From Hofstenia miamia (Eukaryota > Xenacoelomorpha > Acoela > Hofsteniidae), in NCBI GenBank assembly GCA_900660155.1, contig CABFPE010000443.1, positions 174,755-238,754 on the forward strand: DNA of 64,000 bases, read 5' to 3'. The notes beneath the pieces are model-generated. The model did no database searches, was not told where the DNA came from, and saw nothing but the letters and a program-made list of their open reading frames with translations. Below are positions 12,005 to 24,100 of this stretch, one piece after another (within the stretch, counting starts at the first letter, position 1; the number at the start of each line of letters is the position of its first letter). The position numbers and the translations under genes were made by a program.

Positions 12005-12330
12005 ACAAAGAATTTTCTTCAAGTTTATTAGCAAATCTGAAAATCTTGGGGTATGGGTAGGTCTATTGGGGAATGTACTTTAATGCAATGCTAAAAATTT
12101 CTATTAAAGCTTATTGCTGTGGCTGAGGTTGTTGAAAAGATTAACAAGTTTTCTCTGAAAATTTCAAATTTTTGAAAAAGATTTAAATTCTCTCCATGCC
12201 TAATGTTCATGTATTTATAAAAGGTTTTTAAGCCCACGGAAGAAAACAAATAACTTTGACGGTTCCCTCTGGGTGCAGAGATAACCCAAATCCATTGAGG
12301 TGTGGAGTGCACCAAGCCAGAGGTCATTGG
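12005..12330 (-). repeat. Dispersed repeat family B, copy 1
   Basis: Read on the minus strand this stretch matches 39240-39600 closely (shared ACATGAACA-TAGG-ATGGAG, GAAAACTTGTTAATCTTTTC, CAACCTCAGCCACA) and 16790-17060 more weakly. A partial direct copy of its end (GAAAATCTTGGG) recurs near 13375. The family is interspersed and non-coding as far as I can see. The frame at 12091-12327 (-) belongs to the repeat and is not a recognised gene. Confidence 0.7.
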
Positions 12331-12334
12331 TTTA

Positions 12335-12720
12335 GTGTTTTGCGGCTACGGCTTAGCCGTTAGTCAGCCACGGCCTACGACTGGCTACGTCCAAAGAGCC
12401 ACGACCAACGGCCGGCTGCGGCCAAAGATTTTGCGTTATGGCCAAAATCCTGGCTAAGATTAATTTCTGAACATTATTTGTATTTTTGTTTTTAAAACTA
12501 AATTGCTTTGATCATTTTCTTTAATTGTTCGAACTATGAGTGTATTATTATTCCATTGAAAATGGCAGCATTGGACTTAGTAGTAGTAAAAATCACAGAC
12601 TACGTAATAAAAATCACTGCTAACGGCCGGCTGCGACTAAAGCATTACGGCCAAAGACTTATGGCCAACGGCCGGATAAGTGCAAAATTTATTTTGCACG
12701 GACGGCTACGGCCAAGAAAA
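12335..12720. repeat. GC-rich cluster of CGGCCGGCTGCG motifs
   Basis: An island far richer in G+C than its surroundings. The motif AACGGCCGGCTGCG occurs near 12410 and 12615, both times followed by a C-AAAG tract, with further variants (ACGGCCAAAG, ATGGCCAACGGCCGG, ACGGCTACGGCC). The repeated short motifs resemble subterminal transposase-binding arrays, and a possible hAT fragment follows at 12921. Could also be an unrelated satellite. Confidence 0.6.
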
Positions 12721-12920
12721 TTCCCTTGCCCGCAGAACAGTTCATGGGTTAATGTCCTTGATGATGGTTGTTCGGTGTGTTCTTTGATCGAGTTGGGTAA
12801 CAAGATTTTTTGTCAACTGTTCTGTGTCGAATATATGGGCAATACTCAAATATGGAATGAATTTGATTTTATCCTCAGCAAGCCTTTGCACAATTTTCGC
12901 AACACGTGTGAAACTTCATT

Positions 12921-13145
12921 GTGTCTTTGAAAAAAGAGTTGCCTTTTGAGTCTTACAAGAACAAATGCATAAATGTCTTGTCAAAAAATCGGACAATGAA
13001 AAAACCGATAATTAGCATTTCAGAAGAAAATTCAAATACATTGGCTTCGTTGAACATTGAACGCGTATTTTCTGTATTAAATGATGTGTTGTCATTCAAA
13101 TGAAAAAATTTGACTGTTGAAAACTTAAAAAAATTTCTAATTTTT
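12921..13145 (+). pseudogene. Probable hAT dimerisation-domain fragment
   Basis: The frame at 12921-13103 ends with LASLNIERVFSVLNDVLSFK, and past its stop continues LTVENLKKFLIFL. This resembles the C-terminus of some hAT transposases (SERVFSLLNDVLS, then NRLTVENL). The match is short and the rest of the protein is not seen, so the family call is tentative. Confidence 0.45.
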
Positions 13146-13399
13146 TTGGTTTACGTATACGAATATTTTGTTATGCGCCGATTTTTCGAAGATAGATTAG
13201 AATATTTAAAATTTTACGCAACTTTTTGCGCATCATTTCGAACAACTTTGCGGTATTTCTTAAGAAACAAATTCCGAGCTCTGTCTCATAACAATACGCT
13301 GCCCTTTGTCACTTAAATGTACACTTCATTTCGTCCACATTTACAAAAAATTCCTTCCAAATCTATTTATACATTTGAAAATCTTGGGATATTGTCACA

Positions 13400-15174
13400 T
13401 TTATTCCTAAATGAGCTCGCATTCATGATTCCTCCTCATATCAATATACTAATGTTTTCGCATTACAATTAGTAAGACTTTCAAATTGAACAGGTGAAAG
13501 TTGTCTTTTTGGGAGATAGAATCTGTAACTAGTTTGTCACATTTGTCCCCACTCAGCATGTTTCTGGCATTTTTAATCTTTGATATCTCGATATAGAAAT
13601 ACTTTGACATGCAAATGTCATCAATCAAAGTTGAATCATAATCTTCATGATGATTGACCTATTATCATGACCGGTTCACTGACAATTTACCAAGAAAAAC
13701 ATGTTTAGGTACTAAATCATTTGTGTATCACCTTGAGAATGTATCGAAAGAGTGCAGTAGTATGCCAATAATAGAAGAATTAAAAGCTAACAATTAAATA
13801 TATTCAACTTTTTGAATGAAACCTCTTCTCTGCTCAATCTCTCTGTTAATAAATATTTGTTTTCTGTTGCTTGTAATTTTTTGAAGATTTTAAGTCTCAC
13901 AACATTGCTAACATTTATTGAAATAAGAATGATTATATTGGGGAGTAATATACGTATGTTACAAAGTAGACATTAGCACACATCTTTAACATAAATTTTC
14001 TTAAAATTGAAATGTAAGGATGTCTCTACGCCTCATTAGCAGGATCTCGAGCATTTCTACTAAAAGCTTTCCTTAGAAAAGTAGTTTCATCGAATAAATA
14101 TTTTAAATGCTAAACGCCCCTAAGTAACGCCCATGTCAATCATTGTTCTCTACAATTAACTACTTTATGTTATATCATGGCTTATTTTGTTATATTTGAA
14201 CAGCAAGAACTGAATTTGATCATTAAAATAACATAAATTTCGAATGCTTTGTGTATTTTGGTCGAGAATACATCAAAGGGGTCTGGAATGAACTACCTTT
14301 CATGCATGAATTCTAAGCATAGAACGACAAAGGTTCAATTGAAAATGAAAAATTTCATGGAATTGCAAAATTGACCCTGTAAAACTTCGAGAAACTCTAA
14401 GATACAAAGACTTGCAAATCGATCATTTTGACCATTTTAATGGCGTCCTTAAAGGAAGTTATTATTATCTGAATTGAGATAGGGAGGTTTTGAAAAAGCA
14501 ACAGAGAAAATTTTACTAAAGTTTTTACATCTTTTTGAATCTATAAAAGAAATACATTGCAGCTTTTGTGTAATTGTTAAGTCTAAATTTATATTTCAAG
14601 AAGCATAATCGAGAAAGAATCATGACATAGACTTTTTCCACAGTTCAATAAAACAATTTTCAGGACAGATTGTATGTTTACTCTTTGTCCAAAATGAGAA
14701 TTTGAGTTGTTGATCCGTTGTACTTCCCCAAGAGACTAACAAATTTTAAGTCTATTGAGAAAAAAAGTCATGTATTTCTAGAAGAACAAAAAATTGAACA
14801 ATTTGTAAAGCCTCCACAATGTTTTCGGCAAAAAAAATTATTTTTGTTTTAAAAATTGATATAATTTATTAGATCTGCCATTCACATTTTCATGGATATC
14901 TACTATATGATATTGCAGAAATCGTTGATATTTCCTACGGATGCACTATCCAATTAATGACAATGCTTTATATATATATATATATGGCGTTAAGTAATTT
15001 ATATAAAAATACATAAAATATACATAAAAAAAATTTTCTCCCAAATTATTTGAAAGTGTTTTGATACACATTATTAACAATATTTAGGCATAAGAACATA
15101 GGCTTTTAAAAATCTGCTTTTTTCATACCAATTTGTGACGGCGTTAAATAAAACGAGAAAATTTTATACGGTAG

Positions 15175-15206
<32 letters not shown>

Positions 15207-15595
15207 CTGGCTAAGCAATTGCAGATCCGAGCGCTTCAATTATCTTAATTGCTGAGCCAGGGAAATCAATCGCAAAGCAAATATAGTTACTATTAGTTAA
15301 TATAGATACTAAATACTGAAATAAATTAAAGACTACAAATTTCGAATGAATGACTTAATTTCTTAAGCATCATAGAAATATAAGAATCAATTCGCAAAAG
15401 AATGTCCAAACTGCATGCAAATCATCTGAAGAAAAAAAATTGACATATGCATCATGTGCTAATTTTAATCTAAAATATCAAATTTATAAAAGTTGTTACA
15501 AAAAAGAGCAAATGCTATGTAGGCATTAACTATATAAAACAATGCATCTCATTTGGAAATAGAGCACTTCGCACTTTATTAAAGTAAGGAATTGT
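13400..15595. other. Intergenic, no gene recognised
   Basis: AT-rich DNA with TA microsatellites at about 14969-14986 and 15174-15202. No coding region, clear inverted ends or recognisable repeats were found. Confidence 0.5.
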
Positions 15596-16789
15596 GGTAA
15601 TCAGTGGCGTAACTGACAAGGGGCAGAGAGGGCTTGAACCTGCACCCCTGATGGGATTTTTTAATTTTATTGACTCTTTCCTTACTAAAATACTATATTA
15701 ATTTTGTAAAATCTATTATCATAAGCCGAATAAATAATGCAACAATATATTGTATATATTGATCAATTGGTTTGAAATGTCAACCAAAAAATTTTAATCT
15801 TTTATAGAGCAATTTCGTTTTTAATTTTTAAAATCCACTTACAAAAATTGATTTATGTCTGCTAAAAAAGTGCAAAGTTTTATGTTTGCAACAACAAAAT
15901 ATTGATTTGTCTGTATCAATCTCTCATGTTTCCAATTTTCTGCGATAAGCAAAATCATTTGATGAGGTGAAACAAAAGTAAAAGATATTTAAGGTTATAG
16001 ATTTCAAAAGGTATTGATCACAAATTGATAATGTGATGACAGCTTGTCAAGAAGTAATTAATGTTAATGGTCTTACATTACTCCACATCGGTTTTAAATA
16101 ATCATTTTAAAATGTTTTTCATGCTAAGCTAAATTACTTATTGTGTCTAAAAGGATACAGTTGGTTTTGTTTAAATTTTCAAACAATGTTCTCCAAACCT
16201 ATTAAGAAACCCGGAAATCCTTGGATATGTATGGAAGATGTGTGCTAAAAATTATTTCTGTGCCGTTAATGTGTGAAAATATTAACTATTTTTGAAGAAA
16301 ATTTAAATTCTCACGGCACATCATGAACAAAGCAATTGACGTTAAACTTGAACAGTTTGAAAAAGGAGCGGAATTCGAAGGAATAAATGAAACATGAGGT
16401 TATTGTCGATCCTGATGTGCTTTCTCATTTTAGACATCCTTTTTAGTTGTGAGCGTTTAATTTTTTCGCAAGGAATTTACTAGGGATTGTAAAAAAAGTC
16501 ATAGTTACTTAAGAATAAGTACATAGACTGTAAATGGAGCTTATAAAAATATATTGATACTAATGTAAGATTTGCATTATTTCATTCTCAAATAAGAGTA
16601 CCTTACTGATTAATTAATATAAATTCATGAAAATGAACAATTATCAGGAGCAGTACAATTCCAAATCAAGATAAATTCACAGTTTTTGGTGGTAATGTAT
16701 GTTCACGTGCAATGGTAACAGTTGTCCGAACTTTAAAGAGAGCTTAAAAATAATCACCTAACCTTGCTTTATCACAAATTCTGGATTTA

Positions 16790-17060
16790 GAAACTCAGCA
16801 TGTTATACATTTAGTCAAGTTGAACGTGGTTTACGTAGCAAGGGTTTTGCAAATGCCACGCTTCTATGGTTTTGGGAGGTATATCTACATATAGAGAAAT
16901 AGTTAAAGTTCTTTGTTGCTACCAAGGGCTTTAAAATTATAATTACATGAACATTAGGTATGGAGTGAATTTAAATATTAGAATTTTCAGGCACAGTAGT
17001 AAACCTTAGTATAAATTCTCAACATTACATTCAAAACAGTTCACAAATAAATGTGTCTAT
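16790..17060 (+). repeat. Dispersed repeat family B, copy 2 (diverged)
   Basis: It shares with 39240-39600 the ordered blocks GGTTTTGGGA-TAT, TTCTTTGTTGCT-CCA, and ACATGAACATTAGGTATGGAG. It is the most diverged of the three copies. Confidence 0.5.
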
Positions 17061-17173
17061 AAATTACAATTTCCAAGTTTCCTCATGAATATAAAAAAAA
17101 TTCTATGAAAATGTGAGAAACAGTTTTTCCATTTAAATGGACACCAGATTGTCTAAAGTTGAGGCCACTCTAC

Positions 17174-18511
17174 CAGAGGCGCACCCAGAGAGGGGAGCGG
17201 GGGAACGTTCCCCTTTCAACAGAGCGTAGATGCTTCCATTCCTCATGAATGTAGTCCTATAAAATCGTCGTACATATATATTTCAATTACTAATATTTGT
17301 TCTACTCTATGTCTGGAGGGGTAGGCAATATTTAATTGCTTAAAATATTGAATGCTTTAAAAAATCGATTAATGTATTGGTTATGAAGAAATATTGACAA
17401 TAATAGCCAATCAATTATTTTTTTGAACTAGAAAAATCTCTTTATATTTGTAACGTTCCAAATAAAAATTGTCCCCCTCTCCTGACAGTATGTGGTTTAT
17501 GACAAGGGCAATTTAATGCACAACTTAAGCGAAACTACAATGAGAAATATAGCCATTGTCAAATAAATTGTTTGTGAAATTATATTTTGCAAGAGTGAAA
17601 ATAATTTGAACACGTTCTTTTGTATTCCTTAACTTGAAGTAAAATATGGTGAAGTATATAGCAAGGCTAATAAAATTATAAGGAAGGCATTAAATTCAAA
17701 TTATGGCAAGTTACAGAATGCAGCTAGAAGTACTTTGAGCAGCACAGCTTTAATATGGAATGAGCTTCTGTACTGTGTTTTATTCTGTTAACAGTATTTG
17801 CAGTCGGAGATGTACCCGCGCTGCTTCTGAGGTTGCCTGAGATATTGGAAAATTGGAAAAGATGAGTAAAAATTGAAAAAATTGAGAACTGCACAACATT
17901 TGTAGTCAATAATATATTATTTTTTAAGCAAAGTTTTGAAATTGTAAATTATTATAATGTTCTCTTGAAAATTCAATTTCAATGTGCAAATTTTATTAGA
18001 AGTTTCTAACATATCTCATTTTGATCTAGAAAGCAGCAAAATTGTAGAAAATTTCTTAACAGATGTCATAAAAATGTGGAGCCGAGCAAGGATTGGGCCT
18101 AAGTTTTCCGGTCAGAGTTATTAAGTTATAAAGTTCACCCTACCACAAGGGAAGGGCAACATCCTCTGTTCGAAACTCGCCTCACCGACTGAACCATGGG
18201 GGACATAAGCGTGTTAGCTAGCCGTATTAAGGCATATGTGTAGGGGAAAAATAATTCACTGGTAGTAACTTATAACATAAACATACATTATGCTGATTCC
18301 GTTTGCAATGTTAAAGTAAAATTAGAAAAAAATTATACTGAAGAGTAGATATACAAAATACTAAACCTCCAATTGAATATTCGTTTTTAGTTAATATTAA
18401 CTTTTCTGTTTTGGTTGGAATGTCAAAAAGCGCACCCTATTCAAATTTCCTAATGCTTTTTTAATATTCAAAATATTGAATTTATCAACTACTTTTCACA
18501 TATATGAATAA

Positions 18512-18547
<36 letters not shown>

Positions 18548-18585
18548 TGTAATCGTTCCCCTCCTCAGAAAAAAATCTGGGTGCG
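17174..18585. mobile_element. Non-autonomous hAT-like element with 8-bp target duplication
   Basis: The perfect direct repeat CACTCTAC occurs at 17166-17173 and 18586-18593. Immediately inside, the left end CAGAGGCGCACCCAGA matches, inverted, a right end CTGGGTGCG that lacks the outermost bases. Both ends then continue with GGGGAACG-type sequence. An 8-bp duplication and a CAGxGGCG-like start fit hAT. The 1412 bp interior has a TA microsatellite (18518-18546) and no recognisable transposase. Confidence 0.75.
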
Positions 18586-18695
18586 CACTCTACAGTCAAT
18601 ATTTGTGACCAGTCGCGCAAAAAGGGTAATATCCCCAAGAAAAGTAATTTTAAGAAAACGGCGCTTTAAATAGAGAGCTGTATTCGCTTAAATAG

Positions 18696-18887
18696 AATAC
18701 AGATAGCTCTTCAACTGAGGCTGCAAATCTTACCTGTCCTTTACCAAGCTGTCAGCATCACTCTACTACAACCTCAAACGAACAACAATCTAGTTCACAG
18801 AGAAAAAGGGCATGTAGCCACTGCCATCAACCCGGCTACAGTAAAACAAAGCGAGGGAAGATAACCTGTCCAGCTCTCATTGAATAA
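18696..18887 (+). pseudogene. Short frame with a zinc-knuckle-like motif
   Basis: A 63-codon open stretch without a start codon, ending in TAA. It has a serine- and glutamine-rich run, then QRKRACSHCHQPGYSKTKRG and KITCPALIE. The C-x2-C ... G-[HY] ... C-P order resembles the zinc-knuckle tail of some transposase proteins (G-H-x-K-T-x-R-G-K-x-x-C-P). It begins about 100 bases past the hAT-like element. It may be an exon or a transposon relic; no linked exon was found. Confidence 0.45.
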
Positions 18888-19305
18888 CTCAACGTCACAC
18901 ACTAACTAAAATACTTCCTGTCATGAGTTACCTGTAAAATATAATGTTTACCATTACTTTTTGTTTTGCTACAAAAATTGAAAAAATGGTAATTAATCCG
19001 GATAGTACGCTTTTCGCGTGACAGATCATATTTGCAATAGATTCTGATGAAAAATGGTTTTATTGTTACCTTTTCCCTAGTACGTGCGAATGTCTAATAT
19101 CTTGATGATATCTTGAACTTATCCGTTAACACTAATAGCTAAAAAATAAAGTAGAATTTTCAATATAACTGAGAAATTGATATGTGCAAACTGTTTTCAA
19201 ATAAACAATAAATATCGGGGATATGTTGTTATTTTCTCCTATGATATATGTAATCATATTTTGTGATATAATTATTCAAATTTATTGGCCAGCATGGTAT
19301 ATATA

Positions 19306-20655
19306 CAGTACTGGCCAAAAGTTTGGGAGCAGTAACCTGTCTAAAGCGTGTTTTATGCTATTTCCTTTGCAAAAGGAAACTTTGCAAAATTCTGGAATTC
19401 CCAATTTTTTCTTAGAATTTACAACAGATTCATTTAGCCAATCAAATTAACACAACTTTAGATTTACACACAATACATTTTCACTAAAAAAGCACTATCA
19501 TTATAGTTTGAAATATGGTCCATGGTAGTGAAATTTCACCAACAAAGCGTGCTCAAATTCATATCTTTTAGGAGGAGGGGTACAATTATCACGCTATAGC
19601 TGTTAGAATAGGCGTATCAGTATCTTTGGTATCCAGAAATGTTACTCACTATCAGCAACTACAAAATTTTTCTTCTTGCAAGAGGTCTTGAAGACCAAAA
19701 GTGACAACCCCTCAGACTGACCGTCCCATTCACCATTACATCGTCAATCAACCATTCTCTTCATCTTCTGAAGTCAAAGCAAATCTACGTGAGGTAGTGC
19801 AGAATGTATCAACGCGCACCATTAGGCGTCGATTGAATACTACCTTTGACCTTCCATCGTGTAAACCGACAGCCAAACCCCGATTGTCTTCAAAGAACAT
19901 TTGAAGTTGCGCTTCTGCAGGCAATACCAACACTATACCTCTGAGGTGTGGCATCAAGTAATGTGTAGTGACGAATCCAAGATTTGCCAGTTTACATCAT
20001 ACCAGCCACATGTTCGACAACCAAGAAACCAAAGATTCAACAGACGTTACATGCAGCAAACTGTCCGCTAAGCACCTTCTGTGATGATTTGGGGTTGCTA
20101 TAACTGCGAATGGGCGTGCTGGTCTGCATTTCGTTCCTCACAACAAGACAGTCACAGCTAAGGCCTACCTCAAAATAATTCAGGACAAAGTTTCCATGTT
20201 TATTCAGCTTCGCGGAATATCTGTACTACAAGATGGTGCTCATTGCCACAGTGCTAAAGTCGTGAAACAGTGGATTGCATCATAAGACTTTCGGCTGCTT
20301 AAGAACTGGCCAGGAAACTTCTCAGACCTTAACGTCATAGAAAATTGCTGGCATCATATCAAAAACTGTCTGAGAAAACGCCAATGCACATCACTCGACA
20401 ATCTGAAGGAGCAAATTAAAATGATATGGTGCACAGGGAGTACTGATGATTATTGTAGAAAGCTGGTCGAGTCAATGTCAAATCACATTGCTGAGTGTTT
20501 GGCCAATAATAGCAGACAAACAAAATATTAGTGAGTTTTTCTGAATAAACTATTTACTTTCTACACAGTGTTATCATATTATTTCTATATTGTGTTATTA
20601 TATTGTTTCTACATTGCATGTTTTAGTGTAAAATACAAAAATTTATAAATATATA
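19306..20655 (+). mobile_element. Tc1-like DNA transposon, copy 2 (right end lost)
   Basis: The left end CAGTACTGGCCAAAAGTTT is flanked by TA and matches the right end of copy 1 at 8722-9890; the two then align in opposite orientation along their length. The alignment stops near 20650, where a short TA run replaces the last 45 or so bases including the terminal repeat. It keeps the internal block that copy 1 lost, so together the two outline an element of about 1.4 kb. Confidence 0.9.
19515..20531 (+). pseudogene. Broken Tc1-type transposase, copy 2
   Basis: From MVHGSEISPTKRAQI the reading covers the first helix-turn-helix, a second DNA-binding stretch (19701-19904: LREVVQNVSTRTIRRRLN), SDESKICQFTSYQPHVR, VMIWG-type sequence, QDGAHCH-like bases near 20230, and DLNVIENCWHH with the final Glu. 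Several stops and frame changes interrupt it (for example TAG near 19570 and TGA near 19903), so no transposase is made. Compared with copy 1 it shows the complete domain order. Confidence 0.83.
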
Positions 20656-20670
20656 TATAACAAAAATCCT

Positions 20671-20786
20671 ACTTAGGTGAACCTAGAATGTGCCCGGATT
20701 TGCAGGAATGATCCTTTTGTAATATTTTAAGACCTACAACGTGCAAAAACATGAAAAACGTAGGGATATTCTAGGTTCACATAAGT
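20671..20786. mobile_element. Small MITE, 116 bp
   Basis: The left end ACTTAGGTGAACCTAGAAT is matched, inverted, by a right end with one mismatch (ACTTATGTGAACCTAGAAT). The interior has no coding capacity. No convincing target duplication is seen, so the superfamily is undetermined. It sits between the truncated Tc1 copy and receptor 2. Confidence 0.75.
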
Positions 20787-21022
20787 TGTATCGTTTCCTT
20801 AAACGTATACTGTATATTGTGATAAACTTAGTTGGTGGGGGGAGGTGGTGCCGCAAAGAAGTCTCCCCTAGATCCATCACTGGCTGCAGCCATTATTGAA
20901 TAAATATGTGAAGCTTGATTAAATTCATCTAATTACATCATTTTATTTAATTTGTTTCTAGCCAATAGAAACATCCTAAAGCTAATAAATTGTAGAGTGA
21001 TGATTAAATTTAACTTCTTCAA

Positions 21023-21173
21023 ATGAATATTTCCACCGAGTTATCTATCATAGAGATTTGGCAATATTCTTTAAACGAATTAAAATCGCATTCATATTTG
21101 TTAAAATGGCGATATGTGTACATGACATGTCTTGCTGTTGCCACAACCTTTGGCATTCCAGGAAATATAATGG
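21023..21173 (+). CDS. Receptor 2, exon 1 (N-terminus, helix 1)
   Basis: It starts at ATG 21023 and encodes MNISTELSIIEIW, then helix 1 up to GIPGNIM. The donor GTATGT follows at 21174, phase 1. Intron 1 is 220 bp. Confidence 0.88.
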
Positions 21174-24100
21174 GTATGTATTATTAAAATTGTACTCATA
21201 AGTTTCATGTTGGGAATAAAATTGAATTGTCAGTGCCAAAATTCAAATGTTTATGTTATGTTAATATATAAATTAAATTCTCTTCATTAATAAATTAAAC
21301 CACCTTCATAGTCACAATTTCAAGATATGAGACAACATTTCAAGCAGATGAGTATTTTGTGTGTTTAAATTACTTTTATTAACATTCTCTTAGTGATTTT
21401 TTCTATTGGGTATTTCAAGCACCTTCGAAAAGTACCGCATATCTTAGTGTGCAATTTGGCTATTTTTGATTTTGGCGTAATGGTGATGAATGTTCTTTCA
21501 TTGTATGGCTCTGTTTATGGAAAAAATTCATTCAATGTCACGTTCTGTGAATTTTCAGGAATGATTTGTATGCTCTCTTGCTTCGGCTCACTTTGGTCGA
21601 TATTGGCTATTTCGGTAAACAGGTTAGAACATACAAAAATATTTTTTAGTACTTAGATTAATAATTTTTAATTAAAATTATGGCGGAACCTATAAATTTG
21701 GGCTATTTAATCTAACTGTTGTCGTAATCAGGGTTTTCGAGTTGAGTTAGAGTTATTTGGTCCGAGTTCGAGTTTTTGCGTTTCGCATTGGAGAAAATTA
21801 CGAGTTTCATCTATCTGTTTCTAATTCCGATTTTTAGGGTAAAAAATATTTATTTTACAATAATCATAAAAAATAGTTATTTGCGATTGGCAAAGAAATT
21901 GAAATTTAAAATAATTTAAATTTTACGGTATTTTCGATCGAGTTCGAGTTTTTTAAGCTAAAAAACTATTTGTGAACAAAAAAATATTAAAATTATTCAT
22001 TTCTTAGAAATTTTCAAGTGGATTTTCAATCGAGTTCAAGTTTGAGTTTTCCGATCTCATTCGGGTTCGAGTTTTAACATTCCGAGTACTCGAAAACCCT
22101 GGTCCTAATTAGCAGAGGTGCTATTTTATCAATGTTAGCTGAAAGGTGCAGTCGTGTAGCATTAGTGATTTTTGACAGTTTTCATTATAAATGGGTCTTG
22201 TGCAAAATCAATGTTGCTATTTAATTCATTAAGCCTTAACATCCTAGTGTAAACATATGCTTGCACTGGCTTTGTTAACATTCTCAAACACTTTTCCCTA
22301 AGTACATTGAGAAATTTCGAATTCCTTAGATATTGATACATCTATGAGTAAATGCGTTCCCCTGTTATGATGAAATGTTATGGTGAAATATTGTGATACA
22401 AATTATCAGTGTGACTGAAGTATATAGATATCTAAATAATTTTTCACTAAAAAACTGTCAAATTCTTTCCATATCGGGCGTTCAGACTATATGGCGACAG
22501 CAAATAACCTAAGCTATTTTGCTTTCTGTAGATAATGCCAGTTCATTGAGATAATGCAAGTTCTTTGAGGTAATAAAAGTTCATTGAGATAATACAGGGT
22601 CATTGCGATAATAGTTTCATTGAAATGATACAGGTTCATTGAGATAATACAAGATTGTTTAATGCGCAAAGTCAAAGATCGGTGCGGCGGTTTTATAACA
22701 TACATGAAGAAGTAGAGAACTTTCTATCTTGTGGTGTTTTCAGTTTTGTTAGTGTAAACTTTTAAGTTTCTCGGAAGAAACTATAAAAGCTTGGAAAAAA
22801 ATGTCTGATTAACTTAGGTTAAATGAAGGCATGTTTTCCGAATTCATTATGATAAAAAATTATTACTAGAATAGATTGAGATATTTTTTGTCCTCTTCAT
22901 ATTTAAATATGTTTATTAATTTTGTTGTAATTTACATTTTATTCTTTTTTTATCTTTTATATTTTATTTTATAATTTGTTATACTTCTCATTTCATTATT
23001 TTTTTCAGTTTGTAGATTAGCCTTTCTTTATATTTTAGCAATAAATTCAATGACAAAGGTAAATATTAGTTCCATGAGCTTCTCAATTTTTCCAGATGGA
23101 TTTCTCCTATATGCAATATGGAAGTGCAAATAAATATTTATTGCAGATGTACACTTCCTTTTTGATATGAAATGACAAAAGTGCTGGAATTATATAATTT
23201 GTATTCATCCAAGATCTACCTTAAACACGGCCACGGCAAAGGAAATCAGATCACAAAAAAGTGAGGCCATTGGCATTTTCAAATTTTTTTTCTTAAATTA
23301 AAATAATAATTTATAGGATTATATTTCATGAGCCTACTAAATACACTGCCGCATACCTCACAGTATGCATCATTTTGTAAATTAATGATATTGATTCATG
23401 TCAACAATGTTTTGCATATAAATGTAAACATTGTACTTGTAAATTTTATCAAATATTTGAATAAACCATGGTATTTATAGCAGTCAGTCTGCAGTTTAAG
23501 CAAAATGTTAATGTTTATTAAACACAAAAATAAGATAATTTTTTCTGTTTAAGCATTCCATAGGATTTAATCGAAACGAATCATTGAAATACTTTTTAAT
23601 TTTATTAAAGACACATTTGTACAAGTCATAAATATGACACATGCAATTATTAAGTAATCTGAACAATACAAATAAACAAATTTAAAAATTTGGCCTAGAT
23701 AACGTAGAAATATGCGTAGCAAGTTGTCATTGCAATGCTAGTAGCTTTACCATTATGCAGCAAAAAGGAAGTGTCGTAACACAACATTACTCCAATTCAC
23801 TGATGGCCTACATAACCTGGGACAGAGGCGTTTTTGTGATAAATAAGATAGATCCGGTTAGAATAATTACTATAATCAAGTATTTCTGCATTCATGTAAT
23901 TGTAGAAGACATTGTTATAATCAATATACCAGTCATTGAGAGGTCCAGATTATCACTAAATTTTGAATGTGTCAAAATGATCATATGAAGCAAGAATTTG
24001 AAATTTTTTAGAAAAAAATCTACCTCATGAAAGAAAAGCAAACGTCAAGGTCAGAAATTTCCGTGTAAGCACTATATTGTCAACACATTTGAAAAAATGA

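Noticed and set aside
14926-15202. Possible CRISPR-like or structured repeat around the TA tracts
   Set aside because: Only TA microsatellites and one GGCGTTAA word repeated; no regular spacing.
15602-15650. CAGTGGCGTAACTGACAAGG, like a hAT terminus
   Set aside because: No matching inverted end or flanking duplication found in the next several kb, so no element can be bounded.
18105-18215. tRNA-like stretch suggesting a SINE head (GTTCGAAAC resembles a B box)
   Set aside because: No convincing A box at the right distance on the same strand and no cloverleaf by eye. On the other strand the two boxes would be too close together.
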